Shown here: one piece after another, positions 1-12,103 of the stretch
How the letters are laid out: each line of letters begins with the position of its first letter
How positions within the stretch are numbered: position 1 is the first letter of the stretch
Origin: Emiliania huxleyi CCMP1516
Lineage: Eukaryota; Haptophyta; Isochrysidales; Noelaerhabdaceae
Assembly: GCF_000372725.1 (NCBI RefSeq)
Contig: NW_005200385.1
Span: 163,018 to 227,017 of the forward strand
Direction of reading: 5' to 3'
Length of the DNA: 64,000 bases
The notes under the pieces: generated by a model
Database searches by the model: none
The model's input: the letters and a program-made list of their open reading frames with translations, nothing else
Told to the model about the DNA's origin: nothing
Made by a program: the position numbers and the translations under genes

Positions 1-544
1 CGCCGTCGGCGGTGATGGCGAAGCTGTGCGCAGCGCCAGCCGACACGCTCACGGCGCGCTCGCCGCCCAGCGTTGACGGGAGGCGGGTCGGCGTGTTGAG
101 CCGCGACACGCCCTCGCCGTGGCCGAGCAGGGCTGGGTTCCAGCCCGGCGGGCAGCCGCACGACGATAGCCGCCCCTCGCCGTCGATGAAAACGCTGTGC
201 TGATGGCCTGCCGCCGCCCTCGCCGGCGGGTTGGACTCGCACAGCAGCGCTGCAAAGCACAGCCACCGCACGGCGCAGCCCTCGCCCTCTGGCTGCGCCG
301 GCAGCTCGAAGCCGCGCTCTTGCGCCCACAAGCGGATGGCCTCCTCCGCAAGCGAGGCGTGAAAGACGCGCGAGATGCCCGCGGCGCGAGCGATGTCTAG
401 GGGGCTGTCGCAGCGAGAGAGGACGTGCTCGAGGAGCGCCGTGGGGAGGTCGAGGAGGCGGGCGGGCGGCGGCGTGTCTCGCGCGGCCGCGGCGGTGGCG
501 GCGGGGGCGAGGCGGCGCAAGCGGCGGCGCGGCGGGGTGGACAT
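1..544 (-). CDS. F-box/RCC1-repeat protein, 5' part only
   Basis: The reverse strand is open from an ATG at 544 to the window edge (181 codons), so the 3' end is missing. Residues about 30-75 read as an F-box-like segment (LLDLPTALLEHVLSRC, then an R.A..SRVFHASL helix). From about residue 125 an RCC1 blade begins (AAGHQHSVFIDGEGRLSSCG), followed by ERAVSVSAGAAHSFAI. The N-terminus is closely similar, residue for residue, to the complete gene at 33154-34590, so the two are paralogues. F-box plus RCC1 proteins normally bind SKP1/cullin E3 ligases and present a beta-propeller to a substrate; that role is inferred from family only. An AAATTCTTTT motif sits 6 nt before the ATG (551-560), at the same place as in the paralogue. 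High confidence in the coding call, moderate in the F-box assignment. Confidence 0.85.
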   Translation of the reverse strand, partial: MSTPPRRRLRRLAPAATAAAARDTPPPARLLDLPTALLEHVLSRCDSPLDIARAAGISRVFHASLAEEAIRLWAQERGFELPAQPEGEGCAVRWLCFAALLCESNPPARAAAGHQHSVFIDGEGRLSSCGCPPGWNPALLGHGEGVSRLNTPTRLPSTLGGERAVSVSAGAAHSFAITADG

Positions 545-550
545 CGCCAG

Positions 551-560
551 AAAAGAATTT
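551..560 (-). promoter_or_regulatory. AAATTCTTTT start-proximal motif
   Basis: On the reverse strand this decamer reads AAATTCTTTT and ends 6 nt before the ATG of the F-box/RCC1 gene. The same string lies 7 nt before the paralogue ATG (33137-33146) and a near copy 2 nt before the BDP1 ATG (28913-28923). It is likely an initiator-type core promoter element; function is inferred from position. Confidence 0.5.
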
Positions 561-1671
561 TTCCATGTATAATGGGTGGGGTGGCGGGTGGGTCTGTGTG
601 GGGTGTATGGGGAAAGGGGATAGGGGAATGCTGGTGAACGTGAACACGATGCTCTGCGACAGCACACCTCCCTCGTCCCGGGAGCAGCTGAGTCTGCCTC
701 TTTCTTCGCCATCTTTTCAGTGTATGCGGGTTTCGAATCTTTGTGTGCCTTTGGCCTGTGCAAGGGTTTCCGGCAACCCAGAGGGAAACCAGAGGGTCCC
801 CAGCACTTTGCGTTTCCGGAAGTTTCCAGGGAAACCAGAGCGCAGGGGGTGTTTGCATTGGTGCTCCATTCTGTTTCTCTCGAGTTTCCCTCGGGAAACT
901 CGCGAGTTTCCCTGAGTCTGAGAGCTATTCTGGGGCAAAATCTGAGGCAAAATTGAGGAAATCGGCACGATACCCTCGGGGTTTGTCAGGTATACCCGCA
1001 AAATACCCGGTATTTTGCCGATTTTGCTGATTTTGGCCCCAAAACAGCCTCAGACTTCGTCCTCCGAATTGGGCGCCAGTGAAGGTTGTAGGTTGCCTTT
1101 GCTCGCGTCCCACTCTCGGCTCGGCTTCCACCTTGCGTTTTGCTGGAGTACCACGCTCTCGCCCGAAGCCCCGTCGTGGTGTTGCGGCTGGCCAGTGCCT
1201 GCTATCTGGTTGAGAAAACTCTGGGCGATCCTCTCGTTGCGCCCGTCCGCCGGCCCGGTATTTTCCCGTGGAGTTTCCCCAGGAAACTAGAGGGTGCTGT
1301 AGGGAAACTAGCAGGAAACATGGAAAGGAAACCAGGTAGGGTGCGAGGAAACCCTTGCTTGTACATACATACAGGCCAAGTGCGCCTCCAGTTAGAGTTG
1401 TTTGGTATTGCTAAAAATCTCTCTCTCCGAGCTTGGGCCAGCAGGGGGACGCACGCGGGCGAGATTTGCTTCGAAGTTGGCGAGCTCGGCCGAACACCTT
1501 CGACGTGCGTCCCCTGCTGTACAAAGCTCGGAGAGGTGTGAGAATCGGAAACCCCAAACGGGGATCCGCAGATGCAAGCGCCGATCCCTCAATTGCTCGG
1601 GACGCCGACACATCGGAGCACAGCACGCCGACACTGCTGCTGCTTGGGTTGCGGCGCGTCGGCAGCTGAGG
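561..1671. other. Non-genic stretch rich in short palindromes
   Basis: No convincing coding frame. From about 757 to 1365 the sequence repeats GGAAACC/GGTTTCC words in both orientations. Two palindromes stand out: a 9-bp stem with a 2-nt loop at 882-901 (GAGTTTCCC tc GGGAAACTC) and a 10-bp stem around one base at 998-1018 (GCAAAATACC c GGTATTTTGC). It may be remains of small inverted-repeat elements. Confidence 0.5.
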
Positions 1672-1929
1672 ATGCTGCTGCTGGCACTGCTGCTGATGCC
1701 CGCTGCGCCAGCCAAGCACCACAAGAGAAAAAATTCAGCCGCGGCTGGCGCGCTGGAGGAGCTCGCTGCCACGCTCGCGGCTCCGACAGAGCACGACTCG
1801 GGCGCTGATGAGAGCCCCCAAAGCGGGTTCTCAACGGTCCCTACGTGGAAGCGCGATCACTGGGAGCGCAGGCTGCAGCACCGACCGCGACACGACAGCC
1901 AAGGGCGGGCGTGGACCTCTTCCGCATGA
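1672..1929 (+). CDS. Small secreted-protein candidate (possible first exon)
   Basis: An ATG at 1672 opens an 85-codon frame that starts with a strongly hydrophobic leader (MLLLALLLMPAAPA) followed by a basic patch (KHHKRKN), an Ala/Glu-rich helix (GALEELAATLAA) and a charged tail. That is the pattern of a signal peptide or type II signal anchor at the start of a Golgi or secreted protein. No family is recognised. The frame ends without a domain, so it may be the first exon of a longer gene or a chance frame in GC-rich DNA. Confidence 0.3.
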   Translation: MLLLALLLMPAAPAKHHKRKNSAAAGALEELAATLAAPTEHDSGADESPQSGFSTVPTWKRDHWERRLQHRPRHDSQGRAWTSSA

Positions 1930-2424
1930 GAGCTTCTGCCCGAGGATTTTTCACGCCACCCCCCCGCCATCCCAACCCCGCCACGGAGAGTATTGCCTCC
2001 TTCCGTCCGTCGATTGACCGAGCCGCAAGGCCCGGCGCCGACGCAGTTTTACCGCTTCGCCACCGCACCACTTCTAAAATGCCTGTGGGAGCCTTCCGGA
2101 TCCCACGGCCTAGCTACTATCTAGCTATCCTCAAACCTTTTGTGATAGGGCTATTGTACTTTCGATCACGGATGTAGTTTCGCGCACGATCGCCAAATAA
2201 GCCCCTCTGTTACGCGATTGAGGGTGGCCGTCAGGAGAGGGCAAGAGAGAGGTTGTGATGTGAGCAGGAGCGTCGAGCGCACCGCAGAGATGAGCGCGTG
2301 TGAGAGTCAGAGTGCGTGCGCTCGAGCTGTGTCGTGTGTGTGCGTACACGGCTTTCGAAAGGCTGAGAAAAACAGAGATGCTGGCGGCGCGCCTTCACAA
2401 GGAAGCTAGCCGTGTCCACTGCCC
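1930..2424. other. Non-genic stretch
   Basis: No supported gene or repeat; probably 3' flank of the reverse-strand gene that ends at 2425. Confidence 0.4.
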
Positions 2425-3129
2425 CTACCCAGCGGCGGCGCCATCAAGCACCTCCACCTCCTCCGAGCAAAAGTAGCCAATCAGCTCCCCCTCCTCTTCG
2501 GGCTCGAGCTCGACTGTGACGGGCGCTGTGGCCAGCTCGTTGCAGCAGCACGCGGCGTCGGTCTCACACTCGGCCCACACGTTCGCGACGACGCCCTGCA
2601 TGCCTCTCGCGCTCGCGTACCCCTTGACCGCGACGTCGGCCACAACCTGCACCCGGTCCCCCTCCACTAGCTCACGGTGAGCAGGCGGGGTCCAATCCTC
2701 GTCGTACACAGCTCGCCACCGCTCGCGCTCCCTCGCCTCGAAGGCTGCGACCCGCGCCTGGTCGCGGTGGAGGAGCGTCAGCTCGCGGAAATCGAAGTAG
2801 CCCGTCACCTTGCGCTGCAGCCTTGCCGTGATGGTGGGCTCTCCCCACGCGAGCTCGCAGCACGCGCCCCAGTCGTCGGTGGCGTCGTCGCCCTCGCCGA
2901 ACACCTTCAGGACCGTGCCCGTCAGACCCTTGGCGCTCCTGCCCTTGACAGCCACGTCGGCCGTCACACGGATGGTGTCCCCTTGCGTGGGCGACACCGC
3001 AGAGCACAGACTCTTCGCCCGCAAGGCGTGCCGGAGAGGTCTGGGCGCAGCGTGCAAGATCAGCGCGCCGGCGACGGCCACGAGGAGCTGCCAGAGCAGA
3101 AATGCCGAGCGCCGATTTGGGGTAGGCAT
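2425..3129 (-). CDS. Tandem SH3-like protein resembling FTR variable chain, plastid-targeted
   Basis: A 234-residue protein from the ATG at 3129. The longer frame has no good ATG context, and this start gives a hydrophobic leader (FLLWQLLVAVAGALILHAAP) followed by a basic, Ser/Ala-rich stretch, like the signal-plus-transit leader of secondary plastids. Two copies of one domain follow. The first starts GDTIRVTADVAVKG, passes GLTGTVLKVFGE and ends GYFDFRELTLL; the second starts GDRVQVVADVAVKG, passes GMQGVVANVW and ends GYFCSEEVEVL. This GDxVRV...GxxGxV...ELxxL pattern matches the SH3-like barrel of the ferredoxin-thioredoxin reductase variable subunit. In that enzyme the subunit is non-catalytic and occurs as one domain, so a tandem copy is odd. 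A divergently oriented coiled-coil gene starts 88 bp upstream. Family assignment is by motif memory only. Confidence 0.7.
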   Translation of the reverse strand: MPTPNRRSAFLLWQLLVAVAGALILHAAPRPLRHALRAKSLCSAVSPTQGDTIRVTADVAVKGRSAKGLTGTVLKVFGEGDDATDDWGACCELAWGEPTITARLQRKVTGYFDFRELTLLHRDQARVAAFEARERERWRAVYDEDWTPPAHRELVEGDRVQVVADVAVKGYASARGMQGVVANVWAECETDAACCCNELATAPVTVELEPEEEGELIGYFCSEEVEVLDGAAAG

Positions 3130-3217
3130 GGCTGGCAGCGCGTTTTCTTCTTCCTCAGCGCCCGTTGAGAGGCTGCCCCGGGGGGCACCAGTTGGCCAGC
3201 GGCTTCCCGCAGCAATA

Positions 3218-4074
<857 letters not shown>

Positions 4075-4089
4075 CCATGCCGTGCACGC

Positions 4090-4589
4090 AGGGCTCGAGA
4101 TGCCGTGGAGGAGCTAGTGGGAAGGCTATGTTGTTGGCAAGAGAATTCCTCGCTTTTTTCTTTTGTGACAAGCTCTGCCTCTGGGCCGGTCCGGTTGCGG
4201 TACTTCGCGGCCACCCGCGATTCGGGAACACGGATCACGGCCACAGAGGTGACTGGTGTGACTGGTGTGAGTGGCCGTGGAGTGAGAGCTGAGAGCGGGA
4301 CACGGGGACAGCGAGGTCAGAGCTCAGATACCGGGTGAACCTGGGATGTGGGAACCGGCCGCGGAGACTGCCGCAATGTGCGGACACATACACGATACAC
4401 CGTCTCACAATTGTTGGGGCCACTGAGGTGGGCAGTGGACCTAGGGCTCGGGGAGAAGGTGAACCTCGCGGCCAAGTGTAGAGCCACAAGCATTCAGTCT
4501 CGCTCCGCATGCTCGGCTCCTCCCGTTTTCTCGGCTCATAAATCCTCTCATGTCAGGAAAAGCGCCGCGCCCACCGGGGCGTAAGGTAC
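4090..4589. other. Non-genic stretch
   Basis: No gene recognised. It contains imperfect GTGACTGGTGTGA-type direct repeats near 4248-4275 and otherwise no recognisable structure. Confidence 0.4.
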
Positions 4590-4714
4590 AGGTAAGGTAA
4601 ACTTCTCCACACACACGAGGTGTTGGGGCAAAGGGGGCAACCCTCGCGTCTCCACGTCTAACGACAGGAGCCCCACGGCATTCAAAGTGCAAGGCCCGGT
4701 GCGCGTGAGTGAGC

Positions 4715-4810
<96 letters not shown>

Positions 4811-4840
4811 CGTGTGTGTGTGTGTGTGAGAGTAGTGTGA
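4590..4840. repeat. Dispersed repeat joined to a (TG)n array
   Basis: 4590-4720 is the reverse complement, at roughly 80% identity by eye, of 58795-58925, which forms the 3' end of an intron in the UDP-galactopyranose mutase gene. Both copies abut a long dinucleotide run, (TG)n at 4716-4828 here and (CA)n at about 58616-58790 there, so the repeat and the microsatellite travel together. Confidence 0.8.
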
Positions 4841-5308
4841 GGGGGGGTGTCAGCGTGTCACGTCACTGCATCCGAGCATCCCCTCTGCCGGTTCCTCCCG
4901 CCGCCTCTTCTTTGTTCGACTGTTTTTCAATCCACCCTTCACGAAGCCCTCCCATGTAGCTAGCGTTCTTTGCGAATATGTCTCGAAATGGCCACCGGGG
5001 CCCCGGCGCGCGTGGAGGCTGGAGCGCGGTCCCCGGCGATCGAGATGAGGCGGGACCGGGCCGGGGGTCATATATGCATGCGCGAGCAGCCACCTCTTCC
5101 TACTCTTCGCGATCACGATTCACGCCAGGCGGAGGTACATGCGCGCTCGAGATCTATCTTCCCCCCCCCCCCCCTCTTTCTCCTCACAAACTGTACGCAC
5201 ATGCCAATGTGTGCGAGTGTGGCGAAAGCTGCAGCCCAGGCTGCAGGTGCAGCTGCGCGTCAAATAATACACGAGACCGGGGAGGTCATCTCGAGTCATC
5301 CTGCGCTT
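4841..5308. other. Non-genic stretch
   Basis: No gene recognised. A poly-C run lies at about 5161-5174. This is downstream of the large reverse-strand secreted-protein gene. Confidence 0.4.
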
Positions 5309-6859
5309 CTACCCTAAGCCAGAGCCCTCTTCCCCGGAGCCAGAGCCTTCTTCCCCGGAGCTCGCTTCGCCCGAGCCGTGTTCGCCGTCACCAATGTCAT
5401 CACCGCTCAGCGGTGGCGACGGCGGCGGTGCAAGCAATTCTTCCCCGGAGCTCGCTTCGCCCGAGCCGTGTTCGCCGTCACCAATGTCATCACCGCTCAG
5501 CGGTGGCGACGGCGGCGGTGCAAGCAAATCCGTCAAATTGCCATGGACGTATGGCTCGCTGGGCCCATAGCTAGACGCGGTCCCGAGGAGCCACAGCGGC
5601 GGCGGCGAGGGCGGGGGTGGAGACGGAGGCGGCGGCGAGGGCGGTGGTGGCGGTGGCGGCGTCGAAGGTGGCCACAGCGGCGCATAATCGCGGACGGTGC
5701 ACGTGCCAACATACTGGCCGGAGTAGCTGCCGACCGCGTCGTTACACACGGAGCCGGAGACGCCGGTGTCGTCGCTGAAGAGAAAGTTGGCCTCGAGGCC
5801 TGCCTCTGCACTCGGGACCAGGGCCCGCATGTTATCGGCGATCTGCGACGACGTGCGCGCGACGCTCCAGATGCGGATGTCGGTCATCTCGCCCCGGAAG
5901 CGGTAGCCGCCGCCGGGGGACGTGGTCGCCGTGTTCGCGTTACTGACAGAGTGCGCGCCGATGAGATCCGCGTGGTAGGTGCCGCCGTGGCTGCTGACGC
6001 CATTCTTGCACGACTGCAGGCTGCCGTCGAGGTACACCTGCGGATAGCTGGATCGCGAGGCAACGGAGATGGCGAGATGGTACCAGACTCCCACACTCAG
6101 CGTCGTGCTCGTGCAATCCGACCAGTACAGGTCGCCTGTGCCGCCCGTGCGATCGTACACTGCGTCGACTCTCACCCTGTTGGAGCTCGCCGGACGGACG
6201 CTGACAATGTCGAGCCACAGAGCGATGGGATCGCCGCCCCCGTCGCCGGCCGTGCTGCTCATTTTGAGCCATAGCTCGATGGTGAAGGCGGCAAACGTGC
6301 TCACACCGCCAATGTTGGGCAGGTCGACGTAGCAGCCTGAGGTCCCGGTGAAGACAAGCGCCTTCTGTGTAAGAGGTGAGGGTGGCGGCAAAGGTGGAGG
6401 TGAGGGCGGTGGCGACGGCGGCGGTGGCGTCGGGGGCGGCGGCATTGGCTCAGGCAAGGAAGGGGGCGGCGGCGTGGGCTCGGGCAAGGACGGGGGCGGC
6501 GGCGGCGGCGGCGGCTGCAACGGTGCGTCACCAAGGTCATCACCGCTCAGCGGTGGCGACGGCGGCGGTGGCGTCGGGGGCGGCGGCGTTGGTCCAGGCA
6601 AGGAAGGGGGCGGCGGCGTGGGCTCGGGCAAGGACGGGGGCGGCGGCGTCGGCGGCGGCTGCAACGGTGGCGGCAACAGCGGCGGAGAGGACGGCGGCGA
6701 CGGTGGTGGCGACGGCGGTGGAGAGGGCGACGGCGGCGGTGGCGTCGGGGGCAGCGGCGTGGGCTCAGGCAAGAACGGGGGCGGAGGCGTGGGCTCAGGC
6801 GAGGACGGGGACGGCGGCGTCGGCGGCGGCGGCGAGGGCGGCGGCGACGGCGGCGGCGT

Positions 6860-6890
<31 letters not shown>

Positions 6891-7112
6891 GGCGTCGGCG
6901 GCGGTGGCGTCGGAGGCGGCGGCGGCGGAGAAGGCGGAGGAGAGGGCGGTGGTGACGGTGGTGGCGACGGAGGCGGCGACGGCGGAGGAGAGGGCGGCGG
7001 CGACGGCGGTGGCGACGGCGGTGGAGAGGGCGACGGCAGCGGTGGCGTCGGGGGCAGTGGCGTGTGCTCAGGCAAGAACGGGGGCGGAGGCGTGGGCTCA
7101 GGCGAGGACGGG

Positions 7113-7144
<32 letters not shown>

Positions 7145-9352
7145 AGGAGACGGCGGCGGCGTGGGAGGTGGCAATGGGGTCGGTGACGGAGGGGGTGAGG
7201 CTGGCGGCGTGGCAGGCGGCGGGGACGTGGGACGTGGCGGCGCAAGGGTGCCAGAGCGGAAAAGGCAAGCCTTGGGGATCACGTAGATGTCGTGCGGCAC
7301 GTTCGACGGCCAGAGGTTGTCGCACGAGGCCGTGAGGCGGCACCACGCATTGCGGCCAAGGCTCCGCGGCAGCGGCTGCCAGAAGGAGAGGTAGTAGCAA
7401 GCGGGATCGTCGCGGCACATCTGTCTGCACGTCTCAAGGATGCGGGCGGGAGAGGTGCCGCTCACAAAGCCGTCATACGAGGCTGGCTCGTCCTGGCAGG
7501 ACTTGCCACCTTGGGTCGGCGCTGGCACGAGACACGCCGCGCCGCCGGAGCCTTCTTCCCCGGAGCCAGAGCCTTCTTCCCCGGAGCCAGAGCCTTCTTC
7601 GCCGGAGCTCGCTTCGCCCGAGCCGTATTCGCCGTCACCAAGGTCATCACCGCTCAGCGGTGGCGACGGTGGCGGCGGCCTCGCCGGCGTCGGTGGTGTC
7701 GGTGGCGGCGTCGTTGGCAAGGACGGGGACGGCGGGGGCAAGGGCGGCGTGAAGGACGTGCGGCGTGGCGGCGACGGCGGCGGCGCAAGGCGGAAAAGGC
7801 AAGCCTTGGGGATCACGTAGATGTCGTGCAGCACGTTCGACGGCCAGAGGTTGTCGCACGAGGCCGTGAGGCGGCACCACCCATTGCGGCCAAGGCTCCG
7901 CGGCAGCGGCTGCCAGAAGGAGAGGTAGTAGCAAGCGGGATCGTCGCGGCACATCTGTCTGCACGTCTCAAGGATGTGGGCGGGAGAGGTGCCGCTCACA
8001 AAGCCGTCATACGAGGCTGGCTCGTCCTGGCAGGACTTGCCACCTTGGGTCGGCGCTGGCACGAGACACGCCGCGCCGCCGGAGCCTTCTTCCCCGGAGC
8101 CAGAGCCTTCTTCCCCGGAGCCAGAGCCTTCTTCGCCGGAGCTCGCTTGGCCCGAGCCGTATTCGCCGTCACCAAGGTCATCACCGCTCAGCGGTGGCGA
8201 CGGTGGCGGTGGCCTCGCCGGCGTCGGTGGCGTCGGTGGCGGCGTCGTTGGTTCTTCAGGCAAAGACGGGGGCGGTGGCGTGGGCTCAGGCAAGGACGGG
8301 GACGGCGGGGGCAAGGGCGGCGTGAAGGACGTGCGGCGTGGCGGCGACGGCGGCGGCGCAAGGCGGAAAAGGCAAGCCTTGGGGATCACGTAGATGTCGT
8401 GCAGCACGTTCGACGGCCAGAGGTTGTCGCACGAGGCCGTGAGGCGGCACCACCCATTGCGGCCAAGGCTCCGCGGCAGCGGCTGCCAGAAGGAGAGGTA
8501 GTTGCAAGCGGGATCGTCGCGGCACATCTGTCTGCACGTCTCAAGGATGTGGGCGGGAGAGGTGCCGCTCACAAAGCCGTCATACGAGGCTGGCTCGTCC
8601 TGGCAGGACTTGCCACCTTGGGTCGGCGCTGGCACGAGACACGCCGCGCCGCCGGAGCCTTCTTCCCCGGAGCCAGAGCCTTCTTCGCCGGAGCTCGCTT
8701 CGGCCGGCGACGGCAGCGGCGCAGGGCGGAAATAGCAGGTGCTGCTAGCGTGCGTCTCCTTCCCCGTCGTCGGGTCTGTCCAGACGACTGGGCCCGTCGC
8801 GGAGTCGTGAGCTGGCGTACCATATAGACTGCACCCGTCGCCGCCACTGTGCCATGCAAATGCCGAGCACGATTGCGAAGCGGCGCACAGCGCCTGGCAC
8901 ACCTCGATGGAGACATCTCGGTAGCTGGCGGTCGAGTTGGAGAAGAGCTGAGTCGGGCCGCATGCCCGGTACTGGCAGCCTCCCCACTCTTGCCGCGGCG
9001 CCTCATAACGGCACCCTCCCCGTTCCGAGTTCCATCGCCGTGGGGCGCACTCCCTGCAGCCTGCGCAGCCCGACCAGGTGCAAATCTTCTCCCAGCCGTG
9101 GGTTTTTCTGGCGCAAAAGGGGCTGCAGTTGGGCTGAGGCTGTTGGAGCAGTGCGCATCCTGAGCACATGCCGCAGCCTGTCCAGGTGCACAGCTTCTCC
9201 CAGCCGTGGGTCTTGGCTTGGCAGAATGGACGGCACAGTGCATCGATGGGTGGAGTGCCCCCGAGCACTGTCGGCCCGAACCGGTCCCCGGTCGGACTCT
9301 GACCAAGGACGCATCCGGCCAGTTGAAAGGTCAGAAGAGCGCGACGCAGCAT
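5309..9352 (-). CDS. Large secreted PAN/proline-rich/LamG glycoprotein
   Basis: A single open frame of 1347 residues from the ATG at 9352, chosen because it gives a signal peptide (MLRRALLTFQLAGCVLGQ). Order of parts: two Cys-rich repeats (CxxFCxxKTHGWEKxCTWxGC), a PAN/apple-like domain (EVCQALCAASQSCSAFAW), three nearly identical Cys-rich PAN-like cassettes (ILETCRQMCRDDPACNYLSF ... CDNLWPSNVLHDIYVIP), each flanked by acidic SGEEGSGSGEE linkers and Pro-rich blocks, a very long (SPPP)n stretch, and one LamG/concanavalin-type domain (KALVFTGTSGCYVDLPNIGG ... GEMTDIRIWSVARTS). It ends in more acidic SGDD/SGEE repeats. Extensin- or pherophorin-like proline blocks plus carbohydrate-type domains indicate an extracellular matrix or scale protein. 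The repeated blocks are near-identical at DNA level, so copy number may differ from the true locus. Confidence 0.85.
5345..5530. repeat. 90-bp tandem duplication at the 3' end of the wall gene
   Basis: Two copies with a 90-bp period encode the acidic SGDDIGDGEHGSGEASSGEE tail. The copies are essentially identical. Confidence 0.85.
7240..8710. repeat. Three tandem PAN-domain cassettes
   Basis: Near-identical coding cassettes start about 534 and 573 bp apart; the difference comes from the length of the Pro-rich linkers. Very few substitutions separate them, indicating recent duplication or gene conversion. Confidence 0.9.
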
Positions 9353-9551
9353 CCACCTGTAGCAGGCGTCCGTCGGACCTCGTTCTAGCGGAGTGGGGCA
9401 GGACGCGTGTTCTGGCGCGCCGTCTCTGGCACAACGCACCGATGGATGGACGGACGTGTGTGCCTTTGTCACAGCTTGTAAGTACTTGTTACGTGAAAAC
9501 CCGCTGGGACTCGGACGCCAGCACACACGGCTAGATTTCATGGCGGGCCGC

Positions 9552-11344
9552 CTAGGCCCTGGGGTCGGAGGTAGAGTCGGTGGTGGTGCCGCGCACCCGC
9601 CAGCCACCAGCATGGTCGAGCAGCTCCTCGAGCGCCACTGCGCCAACCTCGAGCGCCGCCGCGCCACTCTCGACGGCCACTGCAGCAGCGTCGCGCGTCT
9701 CGTCCGGGGCAGCGGGCGCAGAGGCAGGCGCGGAGGCGGACGGCGGTGGTGCTCCTGTGGTCGGTGGCGGCGACGATGGCGCGGGCTGCGTGCTGCCGGT
9801 CTCGTCCCTCGCGCACGCGACAGCGCTCGCGTGCCTGGTGGGATTACCCTCGTCGTCGCTGTTCAGAACGATACAGTCCGCCGCTGCCGGGTGGATGACG
9901 GTGATGCCGCGGACCGTGTCGACCTGCGCCTCTCCCTTGACCGGCGGCGGCAGCCCGCTCGGGGCGAGCCGCCATCTGCCGTGTGGGCGTGCGGCGAGAC
10001 GGGCGTGGTGTGCGCTGCGAGGACGCGTGAGAGGGGCACGCATGCCTGCGCCACACGGCGCGCGCGTGCTCTTCGGTGTCCGCCAGGCTGACGTGACCAA
10101 CGAGCGTCGTGGCGTCGCCATAAGCTCCGCGTGCCTCCATGAGCCGCGTGCACGCCGACACCTGCGTGCATCAACCCAGTCCGCGGCGCGGTGGCGATGC
10201 TTCGGCGTTGGGGCCGGGGGCGGCGAGCGAAACGAAGCGCGCGGCGGTGGCGACGAACCGACTCTTTGTAAAAGCTCGTGAAGCCGTTCACCTGCCCCAG
10301 CTGGGCGCCAGCCTGGACAAGGTCCGGGGCGGGAGGAAGCTGGCGTGGTGGAGCGCCTTCGAGGCCTGGTGGTGCGCCCTCGGGGGCTGGCGCCACCTTC
10401 TTGTCGGGAAGCATGCCGTCGTGCACGCGCATGGCAAAGTCGCAGAACTTGTCGCGCCACCGCTCGTAGGTGACGCTCTCAAAGTGAAGCACGACGGCCT
10501 CAGCTGATGCGAGCACATAGGTGCCTTTGTCGTTGCCCGCCATCGCGGCTGGCCATGACGTCGCGAAGTGGTGCGGGCCGTTGGGTGCGAGCCAAGGGCA
10601 CGCGAGCACGCCGATGCTCTTGCCGTCGTTGCCAAGCGCGCCGCCGTAGGCGCCGTAGTCCTGCGGGCGGTGACGGAAGGCGCTCACCTCGCTGAACGGG
10701 TTGCTGCAGCGGTCGGTCGGCGCCAGCGCCTCGAGGTTCCTCAGGTGGAAGTCGCCGATCATGGGCGGTGGGCCGATCTTGGTCGATCCCTGGCTGAGCC
10801 GCGCGCGTTGCGCGCGTTCCATCGCCGCCCAAAACGCTGGAATGCCAGAGGGGCAGTACAGCAGCTCGTCGTCGTCCACGTGCATGAGGTGGGTGATGCC
10901 GTCACGCCGCGCCTCTTTGATACTGTTTGTACAGTGTAGCATCTGCCGCTCGGTCTGACCGATCCAGTCACGCAGGGTCGGCCCGTGGAACTCGGCTTTC
11001 ACCATCATATTCCACGGCGGCCGCTCCAGCATGTCTTTGAGCCCAGGCGTGTCTGCGGCGGCGGACACACACTCAGTGCATGCGCGCACACACATCGGTC
11101 AGACATTGCTGCGCGCACCCTCTATGCGCAGGTAGAAACGCGTCACGCAGCAGACTGTGGCGTGATATACCAGCCAGGTCTCCAGGAACACGGGCCTCTT
11201 GGTCATGCACATGATCCCAAGCCGGATAGGTATGGCATCCGCCTGATCGAATGCGGCGTCCGTTCTCATGATGACCTCTCCGGACGCGAACATCGCGTCC
11301 TGCATCGTCAGCGAGCTGCGCGATAGCAGCAAGTGCAAGTGCAC
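9552..11344 (-). CDS. GT92-like glycosyltransferase, four exons
   Basis: Exons on the reverse strand: 11344-11119, 11052-10259, 10161-10040, 9975-9552. All three introns are GT-AG (66, 97 and 64 nt) and the joined frame is exactly 522 codons, which supports the model. Exon 1 carries IRLGIMCMTKRPVFLETW-LVYH, matching the start of the GT92 (DUF23) catalytic domain; exon 2 carries the metal-binding acidic motif THLMHVDDDELLYCP, followed by the conserved F..HP-type middle part; exon 3 carries AYGDATTLVGHVSLADTEE; exon 4 is acidic and ends in an Ala-rich helix. GT92 members are Golgi enzymes adding galactose or related sugars. No signal anchor is visible at this start (ATG 11344), so an upstream exon may be missing. 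Acceptor and substrate unknown. Confidence 0.75.
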
Positions 11345-12103
11345 TCAGGGCAGCGACTGCTGCCGCTTTGGCGTGCGAATCGTCGTGCTGTGGACAGTGT
11401 CACTCCAGCACACGCGGGTCCTGGAAACTCTGGCAGACGTCGGGCGCAGCTGTTCGTGACTTCTTCGGGTTGCGGGGCGCGTCTCGACGGAGGCCTGCGC
11501 TGCAGCGCGAACCTCGGGCGGGCCACCGCCGTCGAAAGGCTGTCAAAGAATTCTTTACATCTTGTCTTGGAAGCGCTTTTATCAACTAGACAAGCCGTTC
11601 GACGACAGCTACGACGAGTACGTTGATGCAGTGTTCGCGGCCACATGCGCATGCATGCATGGATTACGCAAACCGCAGCGCCCCTGCATTTGCGTGCTGT
11701 GCGTGCTGCGTGTGCTGCGTGTTGCGTGCTGCGTTGCGTGCGTATAGCAGGGGCAAAAGGTTTCAAGCTATGCGAAGATGAAGTTCCTCGACACCCTCGA
11801 GTCCCTCTGGCTCCTCCTCCACACGGCGGCGGCGCCAACAGCCGAGGTGACGACGAACAACACGATCGAACTCGTTCGCAGCCATCGAGCCCATGGACGA
11901 CTAGACCACGCTGGTGATGAGGGGCGGCTCCCGTGCTGGGACACGTCTGAGGTTCTACCTCCACAGGCTGCTCTCAGGCCCACAGCCTAAAGGCCACCCG
12001 CGTTTGGACCTTCGATAGGCCGGTCGGACCCGATTTTATTAAATTTTCAAGTTTAAGCGCAGACCTCAAGACTTGAACGCAAGCATGTTCAGGCCATCTA
12101 GAG
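11345..12103. other. Stretch with scattered coding-like fragments
   Basis: No complete gene. On the + strand 11571-11630 reads WKRFYQLDKPFDDSYDEYVD, which looks like real protein, and 11778-11990 reads MKFLDTLESLWLLLHTAAAP plus a hydrophilic tail, which could be a signal-anchor exon. An AAAGAATTCTTTAC word precedes the first fragment. I could not join them. Confidence 0.3.

Noticed and set aside
6348-7335. Long Gly- and Ala-rich forward frames across the wall gene
   Set aside because: They are the complement of (SPPP)n coding DNA.
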